DNA from: G963663315 sp965214205
GTDB taxonomy: Bacteria > Pseudomonadota > Gammaproteobacteria > Arenicellales > Poriferihabitantaceae
Direction: 5' to 3'
NCBI GenBank assembly: GCA_965214205.1
Contig: OZ243941.1
Location: 806,001-870,000, forward strand
DNA: 64,000 bases
Each line of letters opens with the position of its first letter. The first letter of the stretch is position 1. Shown piece by piece: positions 17,743 through 27,518 of the stretch. The notes beneath the pieces were generated by a model. The model saw nothing but the letters and a program-made list of their open reading frames with translations, had not been told where the DNA came from and searched no databases. The translations under genes and the position numbers were made by a program.

Positions 17743-18813
17743 ATGAGCCCGTCAAATATATTGAAGGCGGTGGATTTTTTCTGTGGGGGAGGCGGAATGT
17801 CTTGTGGTATAAGGCAGGCGGGTATCCACATTATCGCTGGTCTGGATAGTGACAAAAACTGCCAAGAGACATATCTTAAAAATAATCCAGATACCCAATT
17901 CATCCTGACCGACATCACTGAGGCAGGAACGCAAATTCTCTTGGACACAGGAGTTAAAGCTGATGACGACAACCTCGTTTTCATTGGCTGCAGCCCCTGC
18001 CAATATTGGAGCATTATCAATACTGACCGGAAAAAATCTGAACAGAGTGCAAATCTCCTAACTCATTTTCAGAGATTCGTTGAGTATTACAATCCTGGTT
18101 ATGTCGTAATTGAAAATGTGCCTGGAATAAAACGTAATGCTGATAAAAGCAAATTGCATGCTTTTATTGATTTTCTGGAGAAGCACGAATACAGTTATGA
18201 CGAAGGTATTATAAATGCCAACTTCTACGGTGTCCCTCAAAACAGAAAGCGGTTTGTCCTGATTGCTTCTCGTGTAAGGAGAAATATAAAGTTGCCCGCG
18301 CCCGATGCCGCTGGTCCCGTTACGAGAAACTATCTGGGAATTGGGAACGGCTTTAAAAAAATTGCCGCCGGGTATGAGGACGAAACAGACTTCAGGCATA
18401 GCTCCTCCAGGCTGTCCGAGACCAATCTCAAGCGGCTTGTGTTGACTCCGAAAGACGGCGGCACAAGAAAATCCTGGGGCACCCGTGAAGATTTACAACT
18501 TGAGACCTATAAGGGACGAGATAACTGTTTCAAGGATGTGTACGGCAGAATGTTTTGGGATAAGCCCGCCCCTACGATAACAACCCGTTTTATCAGCCTG
18601 TCTAACGGCAGATTCGGGCATCCAGACGAAAACAGGGCTATTTCTCTGCGGGAAGGCGCTGCCTTACAAACATTTCCTAATAGCTATACATTCTGCTCGG
18701 ATGGCATGACGACTACGGCGAAACTGATTGGCAATGCCGTACCGCCCGAATTAGCAAGGCGAATAGGACTGGTTTTACAGGGCGAAACAATAAAAGAGGA
18801 TGATAAGCAATGA
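17743..18813 (+). CDS. DNA C5-cytosine methyltransferase
   Basis: This 356-residue protein has the ordered motifs of C5 methylases: motif I DFFCGGGG near residue 11, motif IV GCSPCQ with the catalytic cysteine at residue 86, motif VI ENVPG, motif VIII QNRKRF, then a target-recognition region, motif IX LREGAALQTFP and motif X IGNAVPPELA. It puts a methyl group on C5 of cytosine in a site that cannot be read from sequence. It begins 2 bp after mod and overlaps the next gene by four bases, so it sits inside what would normally be a mod-res type III operon. Confidence 0.93.
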   Translation: MSPSNILKAVDFFCGGGGMSCGIRQAGIHIIAGLDSDKNCQETYLKNNPDTQFILTDITEAGTQILLDTGVKADDDNLVFIGCSPCQYWSIINTDRKKSEQSANLLTHFQRFVEYYNPGYVVIENVPGIKRNADKSKLHAFIDFLEKHEYSYDEGIINANFYGVPQNRKRFVLIASRVRRNIKLPAPDAAGPVTRNYLGIGNGFKKIAAGYEDETDFRHSSSRLSETNLKRLVLTPKDGGTRKSWGTREDLQLETYKGRDNCFKDVYGRMFWDKPAPTITTRFISLSNGRFGHPDENRAISLREGAALQTFPNSYTFCSDGMTTTAKLIGNAVPPELARRIGLVLQGETIKEDDKQ

Positions 18814-20672
18814 GCGAACAAAAAGTGGTAAAGATGGGTTTTGATCCCAACACTATCGAACACTTGGGAATCCAGATGTATAGCACACTGCCTCCAGTTA
18901 TAGCGGAAATGGTAGCCAATGCCTACGATGCCGATGCCTTTAGAGTGAAGATATTTCTGGAAGACGAAGGAGAGAAAAAAATCATTATTGAGGACAATGG
19001 GCACGGGATGTCTTTTGAAGATTTGGAATCTAAATTTCTGAGGATTGGCCGGAATCGGAGAGAGGGCGACCAGCAATGTTCGGAATCCGGGAAAAGAAAA
19101 GTTATTGGGAAAAAAGGTATTGGGAAGCTATCCTTTTTTGGAATCGCTAACCATGTAGAGATCGCTACCCGAAGGAATAGCAAAGAAAATATTTTTGAAA
19201 TGGGTTGGGATGAGATAAAAAGGTCTGGTAATGAATACTATGCTCCGGTAACGAAGCATAACGCCCCATCTGATGAGGGGCAGTCTGGAACCAGAGTTAC
19301 ATTGACCGGAATTCGACGGCACAGTCCCTTTGATCCTGATAGTTTGGCGATTAATTTAGCCAGGGCGTTTTCTGTCTTTAATGAAAAAGATTTTGAAGTA
19401 GATATTATCCACAATAAGGGACAGCCTATAAAAGTAACTAATGAAATGAAGTATGCCAAGATTGATGTTGAATATGATTGGGACTTTCCTTATTCGGGAG
19501 CGGATTCCCAATATGAACATGCCGGGCAAATTACCGGCAGAATCATATCGGCAAAAACGCCGGTTGTATCGTCAATGAAGGGAATAGCCCTGTTTTCAAG
19601 AGGGAAACTGGTAAACGAGCATGAATTTTATGAACACAAAGCATCCAGCCACGGTTATTCATATTTGACAGGATGGCTGAATGTGGATTTTATTGACGAT
19701 TGGGAACAGGACGTTATCGGAACCAACAGACAATCGTTGAACTGGGAAAATGAGGAGACATCCAGGCTCAGAGCTTATTTACAGAAAGTTGTCCAAAAGA
19801 TTTATTCGGAACGGCGCAAGGAAATTGAAAAGACTAAAAAGGAAGTAATCAGGGAGGAAACAGGGATGGATATTGACGAATGGTTAACAGGTTTGCCGAA
19901 ACACGAGCAAGAATTGGCGCGAAAAATAGTCAATCAGATCATTGGAAACGAGGGTATAGATACAGGAAAATCCAGCGGCTTGGTCGGCTATGTGAAAGAT
20001 GCTTTTCAGTTTGAGGCGTTCAAAGAGTTTGCTGCGGATATTGCCGATACGGATGAGTTTGACGGCAGTCAATTTTTGGAATTGCTCAAGGAATGGCAGC
20101 TTGTCGAAGCGAAAGAATTGTATCGACTTTCCATAGGCAGGATTTCCACGATTGAAGAGCTTGCCAGGCATATGAAGGAAGATTCCAAAGAAGTCCCTAC
20201 AATGCATAAATTTTTTAAGGAATTCCCCTGGCTGCTTGATCCCAGAATAATGGAATTCCAGGATGAAGCTCAATATTCAGACATTCTCAAACAAAATTAT
20301 CCAGAACAGGGTTTGGCGGAATCCAACAGGAGAATAGATTTTGTGTGCACGAGTGTTTCTAACAATCGGTTTATTATCGAGTTGAAAAGACCTCACCATA
20401 CGGTAGTCGCAAAAGATATTGAGCAGTCGGCTGACTATCGTTCATTTCTGGAAAAGCATGTCGGGAACACACCAGAGTCAGCAAGTAAGATTGTCGCCTA
20501 TGTAGTCGGAGGCCAGAAATCCAGTGACCGGCTTGCTCAAGCAAAAATAAAGACATACAGCTCATCTGGAGAGATATACATTAAAACTTATGCTGAGCTC
20601 TTGGAGAATGCAAAGAAATACCATCAAGAGTTTATCGATAAGTACGAGCAATTACAGCCTCTCCAGACGTAA
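18810..20672 (+). CDS. MORC/MutL-like GHKL ATPase with C-terminal nuclease-like domain
   Basis: This 620-residue protein has a GHKL (Hsp90/MutL/MORC) ATPase domain: N-box EMVANAYDADA near residue 33, DNGHGM near residue 62 and GKKGIGKLSFFG near residue 100. The middle is helical. The C-terminal part holds a PD-(D/E)XK-like core, aspartate in RRIDFV near residue 509 and E-x-K in IIELKRP near residue 523, resembling DUF4263/Shedu-type nucleases. Related MORC-like ATPases occur beside methylases in bacterial restriction systems. ATGA overlap with dcm and 43 bp before res tie it to both. It may be an ATP-driven restriction factor using the cytosine methylation state, which is inference. Confidence 0.82.
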   Translation: MSEQKVVKMGFDPNTIEHLGIQMYSTLPPVIAEMVANAYDADAFRVKIFLEDEGEKKIIIEDNGHGMSFEDLESKFLRIGRNRREGDQQCSESGKRKVIGKKGIGKLSFFGIANHVEIATRRNSKENIFEMGWDEIKRSGNEYYAPVTKHNAPSDEGQSGTRVTLTGIRRHSPFDPDSLAINLARAFSVFNEKDFEVDIIHNKGQPIKVTNEMKYAKIDVEYDWDFPYSGADSQYEHAGQITGRIISAKTPVVSSMKGIALFSRGKLVNEHEFYEHKASSHGYSYLTGWLNVDFIDDWEQDVIGTNRQSLNWENEETSRLRAYLQKVVQKIYSERRKEIEKTKKEVIREETGMDIDEWLTGLPKHEQELARKIVNQIIGNEGIDTGKSSGLVGYVKDAFQFEAFKEFAADIADTDEFDGSQFLELLKEWQLVEAKELYRLSIGRISTIEELARHMKEDSKEVPTMHKFFKEFPWLLDPRIMEFQDEAQYSDILKQNYPEQGLAESNRRIDFVCTSVSNNRFIIELKRPHHTVVAKDIEQSADYRSFLEKHVGNTPESASKIVAYVVGGQKSSDRLAQAKIKTYSSSGEIYIKTYAELLENAKKYHQEFIDKYEQLQPLQT

Positions 20673-20715
20673 GAATCAGATTCTACGGTACTTCTTCAAA
20701 AAGATAAGCTACCTT

Positions 20716-23358
20716 ATGCGCTTTCACTTTAACCCTGGTCAAAAATACCAACTGGATGCGATCAATGCCGTACTGCGTGTATTTGAGGGTCAGCCTGTCG
20801 GAAGCGGAAGTAGTGCTTTTCTGAAGAATTCCGGTGAGATATTTACCGAAACTGGCTTTGCTAATCGTTTGGAGATAGATGATGAACAAATCCTTAAAAA
20901 TGTACAAACTATTCAGAAAGAAGAACGGGAAAAACATGAATACGGTAAGTGGGAAATTTCCAATGTTCTCGATGGCATGCATTTTTCTGTGGAGATGGAA
21001 ACCGGCACCGGTAAGACGTATGTTTATTTACGCACTATTTACGAGTTGAACCGGACATACGGTTTCCGTAAATTTGTTATTGTTGTACCCTCTGTCGCCA
21101 TACGGGAAGGTGTATTGAAAAACCTGTCCGTCACTCACGATCATCTGCAAAATCTTTACGGCAATCCGCCGACTCATTATTCAGTTTATGATTCAAAACG
21201 GGTATCAAGTCTGCGTACCTTTGCCTTGAGCGATGCTGTTGAAATTCTTGTCATTAATATTGATTCTTTCGCCAAGGACAAAAACGTTATCAACCAGCCC
21301 AATGATAAGTTGATGGGCAAAGAACCCATTGATTTTATCAGGCGCTCTAATCCTATAGTTATTGTGGACGAACCGCAGAATATGGAGACCGATGCACGCA
21401 AACAGGCGATTGAGAATTTGAATTATCTCTGCACCCTGCGTTATTCCGCTACTCATACTAACTGCTACAACATGATCTACAACCTCGACCCGGTCTCGGC
21501 TTGCGACTTGGGGTTGGTAAAACAGATTGAGGTGGATTCTGTGGTCACGGAGAATGACTTCAACGATGCTTACGTGCGATTGAAAAAGATAAACACCGTA
21601 CGCTCACTTTCGGCCTCAGTAGAAATTGACTGTAACACGGGTAACGGCGTGAAAAGAAAGTCTGTAACCGTTCGCCCTGGGCAAGACCTGTACGTTTCTT
21701 CAGGCAACAGGGAGATATACCGGAATGGTCATATTGTGAATGAGATCGATTCAGAGAAAGAATTCGTTACGCTATCCAGTGGTAGAAAATTGTCAGTCGG
21801 CGAAACTGTTGGCGGATTGAGAGATGAGATAATGAGGGCGCAGATTCGCGAAACCGTGGCCGAACATTTCAGCAAGCAAAAACGTCTAAAGGAGATCAAG
21901 GTGATTTCCTTATTTTTTGTTGACCGGGTTGCGAACTACCGCACCTATGATGAGTCAGGTAATTCAATCAAGGGGAAATTTGCGGAGTATTTTGAGGAAG
22001 CATTTCACGAGTTTGCTAGTAAAGCGGAGTTCTCTGGACTGATTCCATTTGACGCGGAGTGCGTTCACAACGGCTATTTTTCTCAGGATAAAGGTAAGTG
22101 GAAAGACACCAGAGGGAACACTCTTGCGGATAACAATACATTCAAGTTGATCATGCAGGACAAGGAAAGATTACTGGATCCAGATGAACCGCTACGTTTC
22201 ATTTTCAGTCACTCCGCGCTTCGGGAAGGATGGGATAACCCCAATGTGTTTCAGATTTGCACCTTGAATGAAACGGTTTCCGAGTTGAAAAAGCGACAGG
22301 AAATAGGAAGGGGTATGCGATTGGCCGTAGACAGTGATGGCAGGCGTATTCAGGATACCAATGTTAATCGGTTGACGGTCATCGCCAATGAAAGTTACGA
22401 GGACTTTGCGCGCCAGCTACAAAATGAAATTGAAGAAGAGTGCAGTGTTCAGTTCGGAACCCGGATAAAAAACAAGCGTGAAAGAAGGCACGTACAATAC
22501 CGAAAAGGTTTTCAGTTAGATGAAAAATTTAAAATGTTGTGGAATCGGATAAAATATCAAACCAATTACCGTGTTGAATACGATACGGGAGAGTTGATCA
22601 ATAAAGCGGCAAAGGCAGTGGAAAATATGGAGCCCATGAAAAGACCGGCACTCAGAATTGAAAGAGCGGAAATAGATATTACAAAGAAAGAGGGGGTTAC
22701 ACCAAAACCAAAGAAAGGGCGGCTTTTCAGTATTGAAGATAACACCTTCTCCGTCCCGGATATTCTCTCCTATATTCAAAATCAGGAGCAGACACGACTT
22801 ACTCGTTCCACCATTTATGAAATTTTACGGCGATCCGGCAGACTTGGAGAAGTCCTGGTTAATCCTCAATTATTCATGGACAGGGTTGTTGGAGCAATCA
22901 GGGAGACGATGACGGAGTTGATGGTTAATGGGATCAGATATGAGAAAGATTCTGCTGGGGAGTATCAACTGCAATTGTTTGAAGGTTATGAGTTTCACAG
23001 GAATCAACATACTTTTCAGATCAGTAATCCAGATAAAACCATCAACGCTGATTTCCTTCCTCTGGATTCTGGTGTGGAAAATCAATTCGCTCGGGATTGT
23101 GAAAGCAGGGAAGATATTGAATTTTATTTCAAACTTCCCTCATGGTTCAAAATCAAAACTCCCATTGGTAACTATAATCCCGATTGGGCACTCATCAAGA
23201 AAAACGGAGAATCAGTTGTTTTTATCACGGAAACCAAATCATCCGGTCAAGAATTAAGAGTCAGCGAGGAAAACAAAATCCAGTTCGGAAAAGCCCACTA
23301 CGAGCAACTGGAAAATGTTGAATTCAAAAAAGTGTCGTCAGTCAGGGAGTTAGATTGA
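20716..23358 (+). CDS. res: Type III restriction enzyme, Res subunit
   Basis: This protein of about 880 residues is a superfamily II helicase with nuclease. It has Walker A ETGTGKT near residue 96, motif II VDEPQ near residue 218, SATHTN, and motif VI QEIGRGMRL. The C-terminal nuclease carries NPDWALI near residue 820 and ITETK near residue 838, the D and E-x-K of type III Res. ATG 20716 (MRFHFNPGQ) is chosen because an upstream in-frame start would overlap the MORC gene and gives low-complexity sequence. Restriction by type III enzymes needs the Mod subunit, so the poly-G switch in mod should also switch Res. AT-rich, like its neighbours. Confidence 0.9.
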   Translation: MRFHFNPGQKYQLDAINAVLRVFEGQPVGSGSSAFLKNSGEIFTETGFANRLEIDDEQILKNVQTIQKEEREKHEYGKWEISNVLDGMHFSVEMETGTGKTYVYLRTIYELNRTYGFRKFVIVVPSVAIREGVLKNLSVTHDHLQNLYGNPPTHYSVYDSKRVSSLRTFALSDAVEILVINIDSFAKDKNVINQPNDKLMGKEPIDFIRRSNPIVIVDEPQNMETDARKQAIENLNYLCTLRYSATHTNCYNMIYNLDPVSACDLGLVKQIEVDSVVTENDFNDAYVRLKKINTVRSLSASVEIDCNTGNGVKRKSVTVRPGQDLYVSSGNREIYRNGHIVNEIDSEKEFVTLSSGRKLSVGETVGGLRDEIMRAQIRETVAEHFSKQKRLKEIKVISLFFVDRVANYRTYDESGNSIKGKFAEYFEEAFHEFASKAEFSGLIPFDAECVHNGYFSQDKGKWKDTRGNTLADNNTFKLIMQDKERLLDPDEPLRFIFSHSALREGWDNPNVFQICTLNETVSELKKRQEIGRGMRLAVDSDGRRIQDTNVNRLTVIANESYEDFARQLQNEIEEECSVQFGTRIKNKRERRHVQYRKGFQLDEKFKMLWNRIKYQTNYRVEYDTGELINKAAKAVENMEPMKRPALRIERAEIDITKKEGVTPKPKKGRLFSIEDNTFSVPDILSYIQNQEQTRLTRSTIYEILRRSGRLGEVLVNPQLFMDRVVGAIRETMTELMVNGIRYEKDSAGEYQLQLFEGYEFHRNQHTFQISNPDKTINADFLPLDSGVENQFARDCESREDIEFYFKLPSWFKIKTPIGNYNPDWALIKKNGESVVFITETKSSGQELRVSEENKIQFGKAHYEQLENVEFKKVSSVRELD

Positions 23359-23398
23359 AGCTCATGAATGTGATTTGTCAGGTTAACCCTATAATTTC

Positions 23399-24277
23399 CT
23401 AAACCACGGTCAGGGTCGCGCTCATCGCCAGATTCCCGTTCGGGTTGGTGGCCCGGATTTCGCAGTGGTCTTCGCGCTCCTTCAGGTGAATGGAGAAATC
23501 CTGGTCACTGAACAGTGGACTGAGCGCCCTGAAATTGAATTCATCCAGATTCCGGTCGTTTCTGTATCGGTCACGGGTCTGCGCCTCCGCCAACATAAGC
23601 GTGACGACCAGTGGCCCGTGTACTACCAGACCGGGGTAATTCTCGACCCGTCGGCAATAATCCAGGTCATAATGAATTCGATGACTGTTGAAGGTGAGCG
23701 CGGAATAACGGAACAACAAAACGCTGGTGGGGTGGATGGTGGCGGAGTGATCGGCATCCACAGGGGCGGGGGGTTGAGGTTTTGGCGGTGTTCCCTGGGT
23801 CGCTTTTTGAAGATAGACAATATTCTGTATTTCTTCCAGTTTTAATGTCGCCCCTGAAAAAAACCGATGTAGTACGGAGACAAAATACAGGTCGCCCGAT
23901 GCGCCGTGTTTTCTGGTGATCCGGTCAATCGTAGAGGTCTTGACGATCTCTTCACCGATCATCAGCGGGCTGTGAAATTTCAGCCGCGAACCGGCCCACA
24001 TCCTGTGCGGCAGCGCCACCGGCGGCATGAAATCTCCGAGTGAAGCGTGGCCGTCTTCGCCGAGTTGATCCAGCCGCTGGGTTTCCAGGAAATACATCCA
24101 GTGCCAGGCTGGCGGGAGTATGTCGCCTTCCTGAAAGTCCCGCCTGTCCTGATTCAGGGTTTCTTTCAGGAAATTGGCGGGCCGGGCATCCATGCGGTCC
24201 CGGGTTTCCTTGCATCGGCCGACCCATTGATCGAGAACCTCCTGATCCAGGGTCAGCGTCGGTGATTCGGCCGCCAT
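23399..24277 (-). CDS. MaoC-like / mesaconyl-CoA hydratase-type dehydratase
   Basis: This 292-residue protein has two hot-dog-fold halves. The N-terminal half resembles the FAS1-like dehydratase domain, and the C-terminal half carries a MaoC-like NSHRIHYDLDYC segment with the catalytic D-x-x-x-x-H pattern (here N-S-H-R-I-H-Y-D). Such proteins hydrate mesaconyl-CoA, itaconyl-CoA and related enoyl-CoA esters. It is the last gene of a minus-strand operon; the CoA-transferase ends 3 bp upstream. Its 3' end converges on res with 40 bp between. The exact substrate is not known. Confidence 0.72.
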   Translation of the reverse strand: MAAESPTLTLDQEVLDQWVGRCKETRDRMDARPANFLKETLNQDRRDFQEGDILPPAWHWMYFLETQRLDQLGEDGHASLGDFMPPVALPHRMWAGSRLKFHSPLMIGEEIVKTSTIDRITRKHGASGDLYFVSVLHRFFSGATLKLEEIQNIVYLQKATQGTPPKPQPPAPVDADHSATIHPTSVLLFRYSALTFNSHRIHYDLDYCRRVENYPGLVVHGPLVVTLMLAEAQTRDRYRNDRNLDEFNFRALSPLFSDQDFSIHLKEREDHCEIRATNPNGNLAMSATLTVV

Positions 24278-24280
24278 GGC

Positions 24281-25417
24281 TCAGGCAAACTCCCTGCGGA
24301 CGGCCTGGTTGTGCTGCCCGATGCGCGGCGCCTGCGGTTTTCCCGAATCCGGCTGATCGGACAGACCGTTCCTGTGATGAATCGGCCGGGCCGGGAAGTG
24401 GATGGCTTCCCCCTGACTGGAGAGACCGGACCGTCTGCTCAATGCGGGATGGGCAGACAACCCGGCAATGTCGTTGACCGCGCCATACGCGATATCCGCG
24501 TCCGCCAGTTTCCTGGCCAACTCGTCGCGTGTCAGCGCTTCAGTTGTCGAAAGAATGATCCTGTCCATCTCGCCGCGGTTCTCCACACGGTGAGTATTGT
24601 CCATGAAACGCGGGTCGTTTGCCAGTTCTGTCTGCCCCAATACCTGCTCACAGAATCTCGCCCATTCCCGCTGGTTCTGGATCGCGATAATCACCGTTTG
24701 TCCATCGGCCGTCCGATAGCCGCCGTAAGGCGCGATCGAGGGGTGGCGCAGTCCCGCGCGGGCAGGGGCCTTGCCGCCATAATCATAGTGCAGAAGCGGA
24801 ATCGTCATCCAGTCCGCCGCTGTGCCGAACAATGAAACCTCGATACCCGAGCCCTTGCCGGTTTTCATCTTCCGCAGCAGGGCTTCGAGAATACCGGCGT
24901 GGGCATTCATTCCCGCGTTGATGTCGCAAATCGACACACCGATTCGTCCGAGCTCATTTTCGCCACCACTGATGCTGATCAGTCCGCTCTCGGCCTGAAC
25001 CAGAAGATCATACGCTTTCATGTCCTGTACCGCCGGGTTGTTGCCGTATCCGGTGATGTCACAGGTGATCAGGTGGGGGTAACGGCCGCGCAGCGATTCG
25101 CTGCCGAATCCGGCCCGTTGCAAGGAGCCGGGCGCCAGGTTTTGTACGAAGACATCGGCCTTGTCGAGAATTTTATGCAGCAACTTCTGGTCTTCGTGAT
25201 TCTTGAAATCCAGGGTCAGGGACTCCTTGCCCAGATTGGCCCAGATAAAATAGGAACTGTCGCCGCCCGCCACGTTATCGTAACCGCGGGCAAAATCCCC
25301 GGTTTCCCGTTCAATCTTGATCACCCGCGCTCCCGCTTCGCACAATCTCGCGGTACAAACCGGCGCCGCGACCGCTTGTTCGATGGCAACCACCAGAATG
25401 TCCTGAAGGGGGAGCAT
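24281..25417 (-). CDS. CaiB/BaiF family III CoA-transferase
   Basis: This 378-residue protein starts with PLQDILVVAIEQAVAAP and carries the family pattern: IKIERETGDFARG near residue 35, LGKESLTLDFKN, the catalytic aspartate in KAYDLLVQAESG (about residue 150), and a glycine-containing SLFGTAADWM segment. Such enzymes move CoA between an acyl-CoA and a free carboxylic acid. ATG 25417 is supported because the frame extends far upstream into the acyl-CoA dehydrogenase without any family sequence. It overlaps the preceding stop by one base. The acid substrate cannot be told from sequence. Confidence 0.8.
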   Translation of the reverse strand: MLPLQDILVVAIEQAVAAPVCTARLCEAGARVIKIERETGDFARGYDNVAGGDSSYFIWANLGKESLTLDFKNHEDQKLLHKILDKADVFVQNLAPGSLQRAGFGSESLRGRYPHLITCDITGYGNNPAVQDMKAYDLLVQAESGLISISGGENELGRIGVSICDINAGMNAHAGILEALLRKMKTGKGSGIEVSLFGTAADWMTIPLLHYDYGGKAPARAGLRHPSIAPYGGYRTADGQTVIIAIQNQREWARFCEQVLGQTELANDPRFMDNTHRVENRGEMDRIILSTTEALTRDELARKLADADIAYGAVNDIAGLSAHPALSRRSGLSSQGEAIHFPARPIHHRNGLSDQPDSGKPQAPRIGQHNQAVRREFA

Positions 25418-26577
25418 CAGTAACTGCGCGGAAGACCAAGGACATGTTCGGCCACAAAGCCGAGAATAAAGTTGGAGGATACGGGCGCCGTCCGATAGAG
25501 GCGTGTCTCCCGGAATTTCCTTTCGATGTGATACTCTCTGGCGAACGCGAATCCACCGTGGACTTCCATGCACATATCCGCGGCCTTCCAGCTTGCTTCG
25601 GAAGCCAGAAGCTTGGCCATGTTGGCTTCCGCGCCGCATTTTTCCTGTCGGTCAAAAAGCCGGGCGCCCTTCTGCACCATCAGAGCGGCGGCCTCCACAT
25701 CAACGCTGCAGCGCGCTATCGGGAACTGGACTCCCTGATTCTGGCCGATTGGCCGGTTGAACACCTTGCGGTCATTGGCATAGTTGACCGCCTTGTCGAT
25801 GAAAAAACGGCCGTCGCCAATACACTCTGCCGCGATCAGGATGCGTTCCGCATTCATACTGTCCAGGATAATGCGGAAGCCATTGTTCTCTTCTCCCAGC
25901 AGGTTTTCCACCGGCACCTCAAGGTCGTCGAAGAACAGTTCACAACTGTGATGATTGATCATCGAATCAATCGGTTTAACCGTCAGACCCTGTTTCACCG
26001 CCTGGTTGATATCGACGATGAAAGTCGAAAGACCGTCGGTTTTTCGCTTGATCCGGTCAACCGGCGTGGTGCGGGCGAGCAATAACATCAGGTCGGAATG
26101 CTGTACCCGGCTGATCCAGACCTTCTGTCCGTTGACGACATATCGGTCGCCTTTTCTGATCGCGGTGGTTTTCAGGTTGGTCGTGTCCGTACCCGTATCC
26201 GGCTCGGTTACGCCAAAACTCTGCAAGCGGAGCGAGCCGTCCGCAATCGGCGGCAGGTATTTCTCTTTTTGCGTCTCCGAACCATGACGGAGAACTGAAC
26301 CCATCACATACATCTGGGCGTGGCAGGCGCCGGGGTGCCCCCCCGAAAAGCTGATTTCCTCGAGAATGACACAGGCTTCCTCAAGTCCCAGACCGGCCCC
26401 GCCAAACTCCTCGGGAATCAGCGCGGACAGGTATCCGGCGTCCGTCAGGGCGGTAACGAATTCAGTGGGGTAGCCCCGCTCGCGATCCAGTTTCAGCCAA
26501 TAGTCCGGGGCAAAATTTTGACATAAATCGCGGACTCCCTGGCGTATCGCGGCGATGTGACCGGATTCCCGAGTCAT
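25417..26577 (-). CDS. Acyl-CoA dehydrogenase
   Basis: This 386-residue protein has the three-part acyl-CoA dehydrogenase layout: an N-terminal helical domain, a beta-barrel with the flavin segment SFGVTEPDTGTDTT and VNGQKVWIS, and a C-terminal helical domain with NAERILIAAE, RKVFNRPIGQNQGVQFPIA and HGGFAFAREY. It makes an alpha-beta double bond in a CoA ester and passes electrons to ETF. It lies between an SDR and a CoA-transferase in the same operon, giving the core of a beta-oxidation-like route. Chain length and substrate are unknown. Confidence 0.88.
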   Translation of the reverse strand: MTRESGHIAAIRQGVRDLCQNFAPDYWLKLDRERGYPTEFVTALTDAGYLSALIPEEFGGAGLGLEEACVILEEISFSGGHPGACHAQMYVMGSVLRHGSETQKEKYLPPIADGSLRLQSFGVTEPDTGTDTTNLKTTAIRKGDRYVVNGQKVWISRVQHSDLMLLLARTTPVDRIKRKTDGLSTFIVDINQAVKQGLTVKPIDSMINHHSCELFFDDLEVPVENLLGEENNGFRIILDSMNAERILIAAECIGDGRFFIDKAVNYANDRKVFNRPIGQNQGVQFPIARCSVDVEAAALMVQKGARLFDRQEKCGAEANMAKLLASEASWKAADMCMEVHGGFAFAREYHIERKFRETRLYRTAPVSSNFILGFVAEHVLGLPRSY

Positions 26578-26583
26578 TGGATA

Positions 26584-27372
26584 TCAGTCCGGGACCGGGA
26601 CAAAGTAGTTGAGCCCCTGTCTTCCGCCATCGACGTAAACGGTTTCGCCGGTCATATAACTTGCATAGTCGCTGGCCAGGAAGACCGCGAGTTTGGCCAC
26701 TTCATCGGGTTCGCCAGGGCGCAGCATCGGCGTCCGGGACATGATCTGGCGATATTTTTCAGGGTTCTCCGATATGGTATTGAACATTTCCGTGGCAATC
26801 GAGCCCGGGCCGATTCCGTTTACCCGGATACCCCGATCAGCCAATCCGATCCCCAGGCACTTGGTCCATTGATTGACGCCTCCCTTGGCGATGACGTAAG
26901 GCGCGATAGCCGGAATCGCCAACACCGCGTTCAGCGAGGACATGTTGATGATGGTCCCCCTTGAACCATCCTGATCCGGAGTCTGCGCCACCATCCGTCG
27001 GGCCGCGGCCTGACCGGTCAGAAACACCCCCTTCAGGTTGATCGAGATGACCCGGTCGAAGTCAGCTTCTTCCAGTTCCAGTATGTCGGCCATGTGCACG
27101 ATGCCGGCATTGGCAATCGCGGTATCCACCCGGCCATACCGTTCAATGGCGAAATCAAACAGGGCTTCCACCCCGGACTTCTGACTGACATCGCAACGCT
27201 GATAAACCGCGTCTCCGCCCCGCTCGCGGAGTTGTTGCGCCGCCTGTTGACCGGCTTCGTCCTCTATATCGGACAATACCACCTTGGCGCCCTCTTTTAC
27301 GAACCGGGCGGCGCACGCATATCCGATACCTCGGGACGCCCCCGTTATAACTGCGACCTTGCCTTCAATCAT
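26584..27372 (-). CDS. SDR-family oxidoreductase
   Basis: This 262-residue classical short-chain dehydrogenase has TGASRGIG near the N terminus, NAGI, a serine in NMSSLNA and YVIAK with the active-site Y-x-x-x-K. NAD(P)H use is expected; the D in VLSDIEDE after strand beta-2 favours NAD. ATG 27372 is chosen because GAGG lies about 6 bp upstream. In the operon it could oxidise the hydroxyacyl-CoA made by the MaoC-like hydratase. The stop is 7 bp before the next gene, and 146 bp separate it from hyuB; that stretch holds nothing recognised. Confidence 0.85.
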   Translation of the reverse strand: MIEGKVAVITGASRGIGYACAARFVKEGAKVVLSDIEDEAGQQAAQQLRERGGDAVYQRCDVSQKSGVEALFDFAIERYGRVDTAIANAGIVHMADILELEEADFDRVISINLKGVFLTGQAAARRMVAQTPDQDGSRGTIINMSSLNAVLAIPAIAPYVIAKGGVNQWTKCLGIGLADRGIRVNGIGPGSIATEMFNTISENPEKYRQIMSRTPMLRPGEPDEVAKLAVFLASDYASYMTGETVYVDGGRQGLNYFVPVPD

Positions 27373-27518
27373 GATAACCTCATTTTTCAATAGTCAGTCC
27401 GGGTTCCGATCACGGCAGGGGTGACTGCCCTGAGCGGCGAAATCCGGATTGTACCGTAACAATTATTGTTGACCATCAGGAAAATGACATTGGCCATAAG
27501 AGCGGCCCCGTGTTTCGT

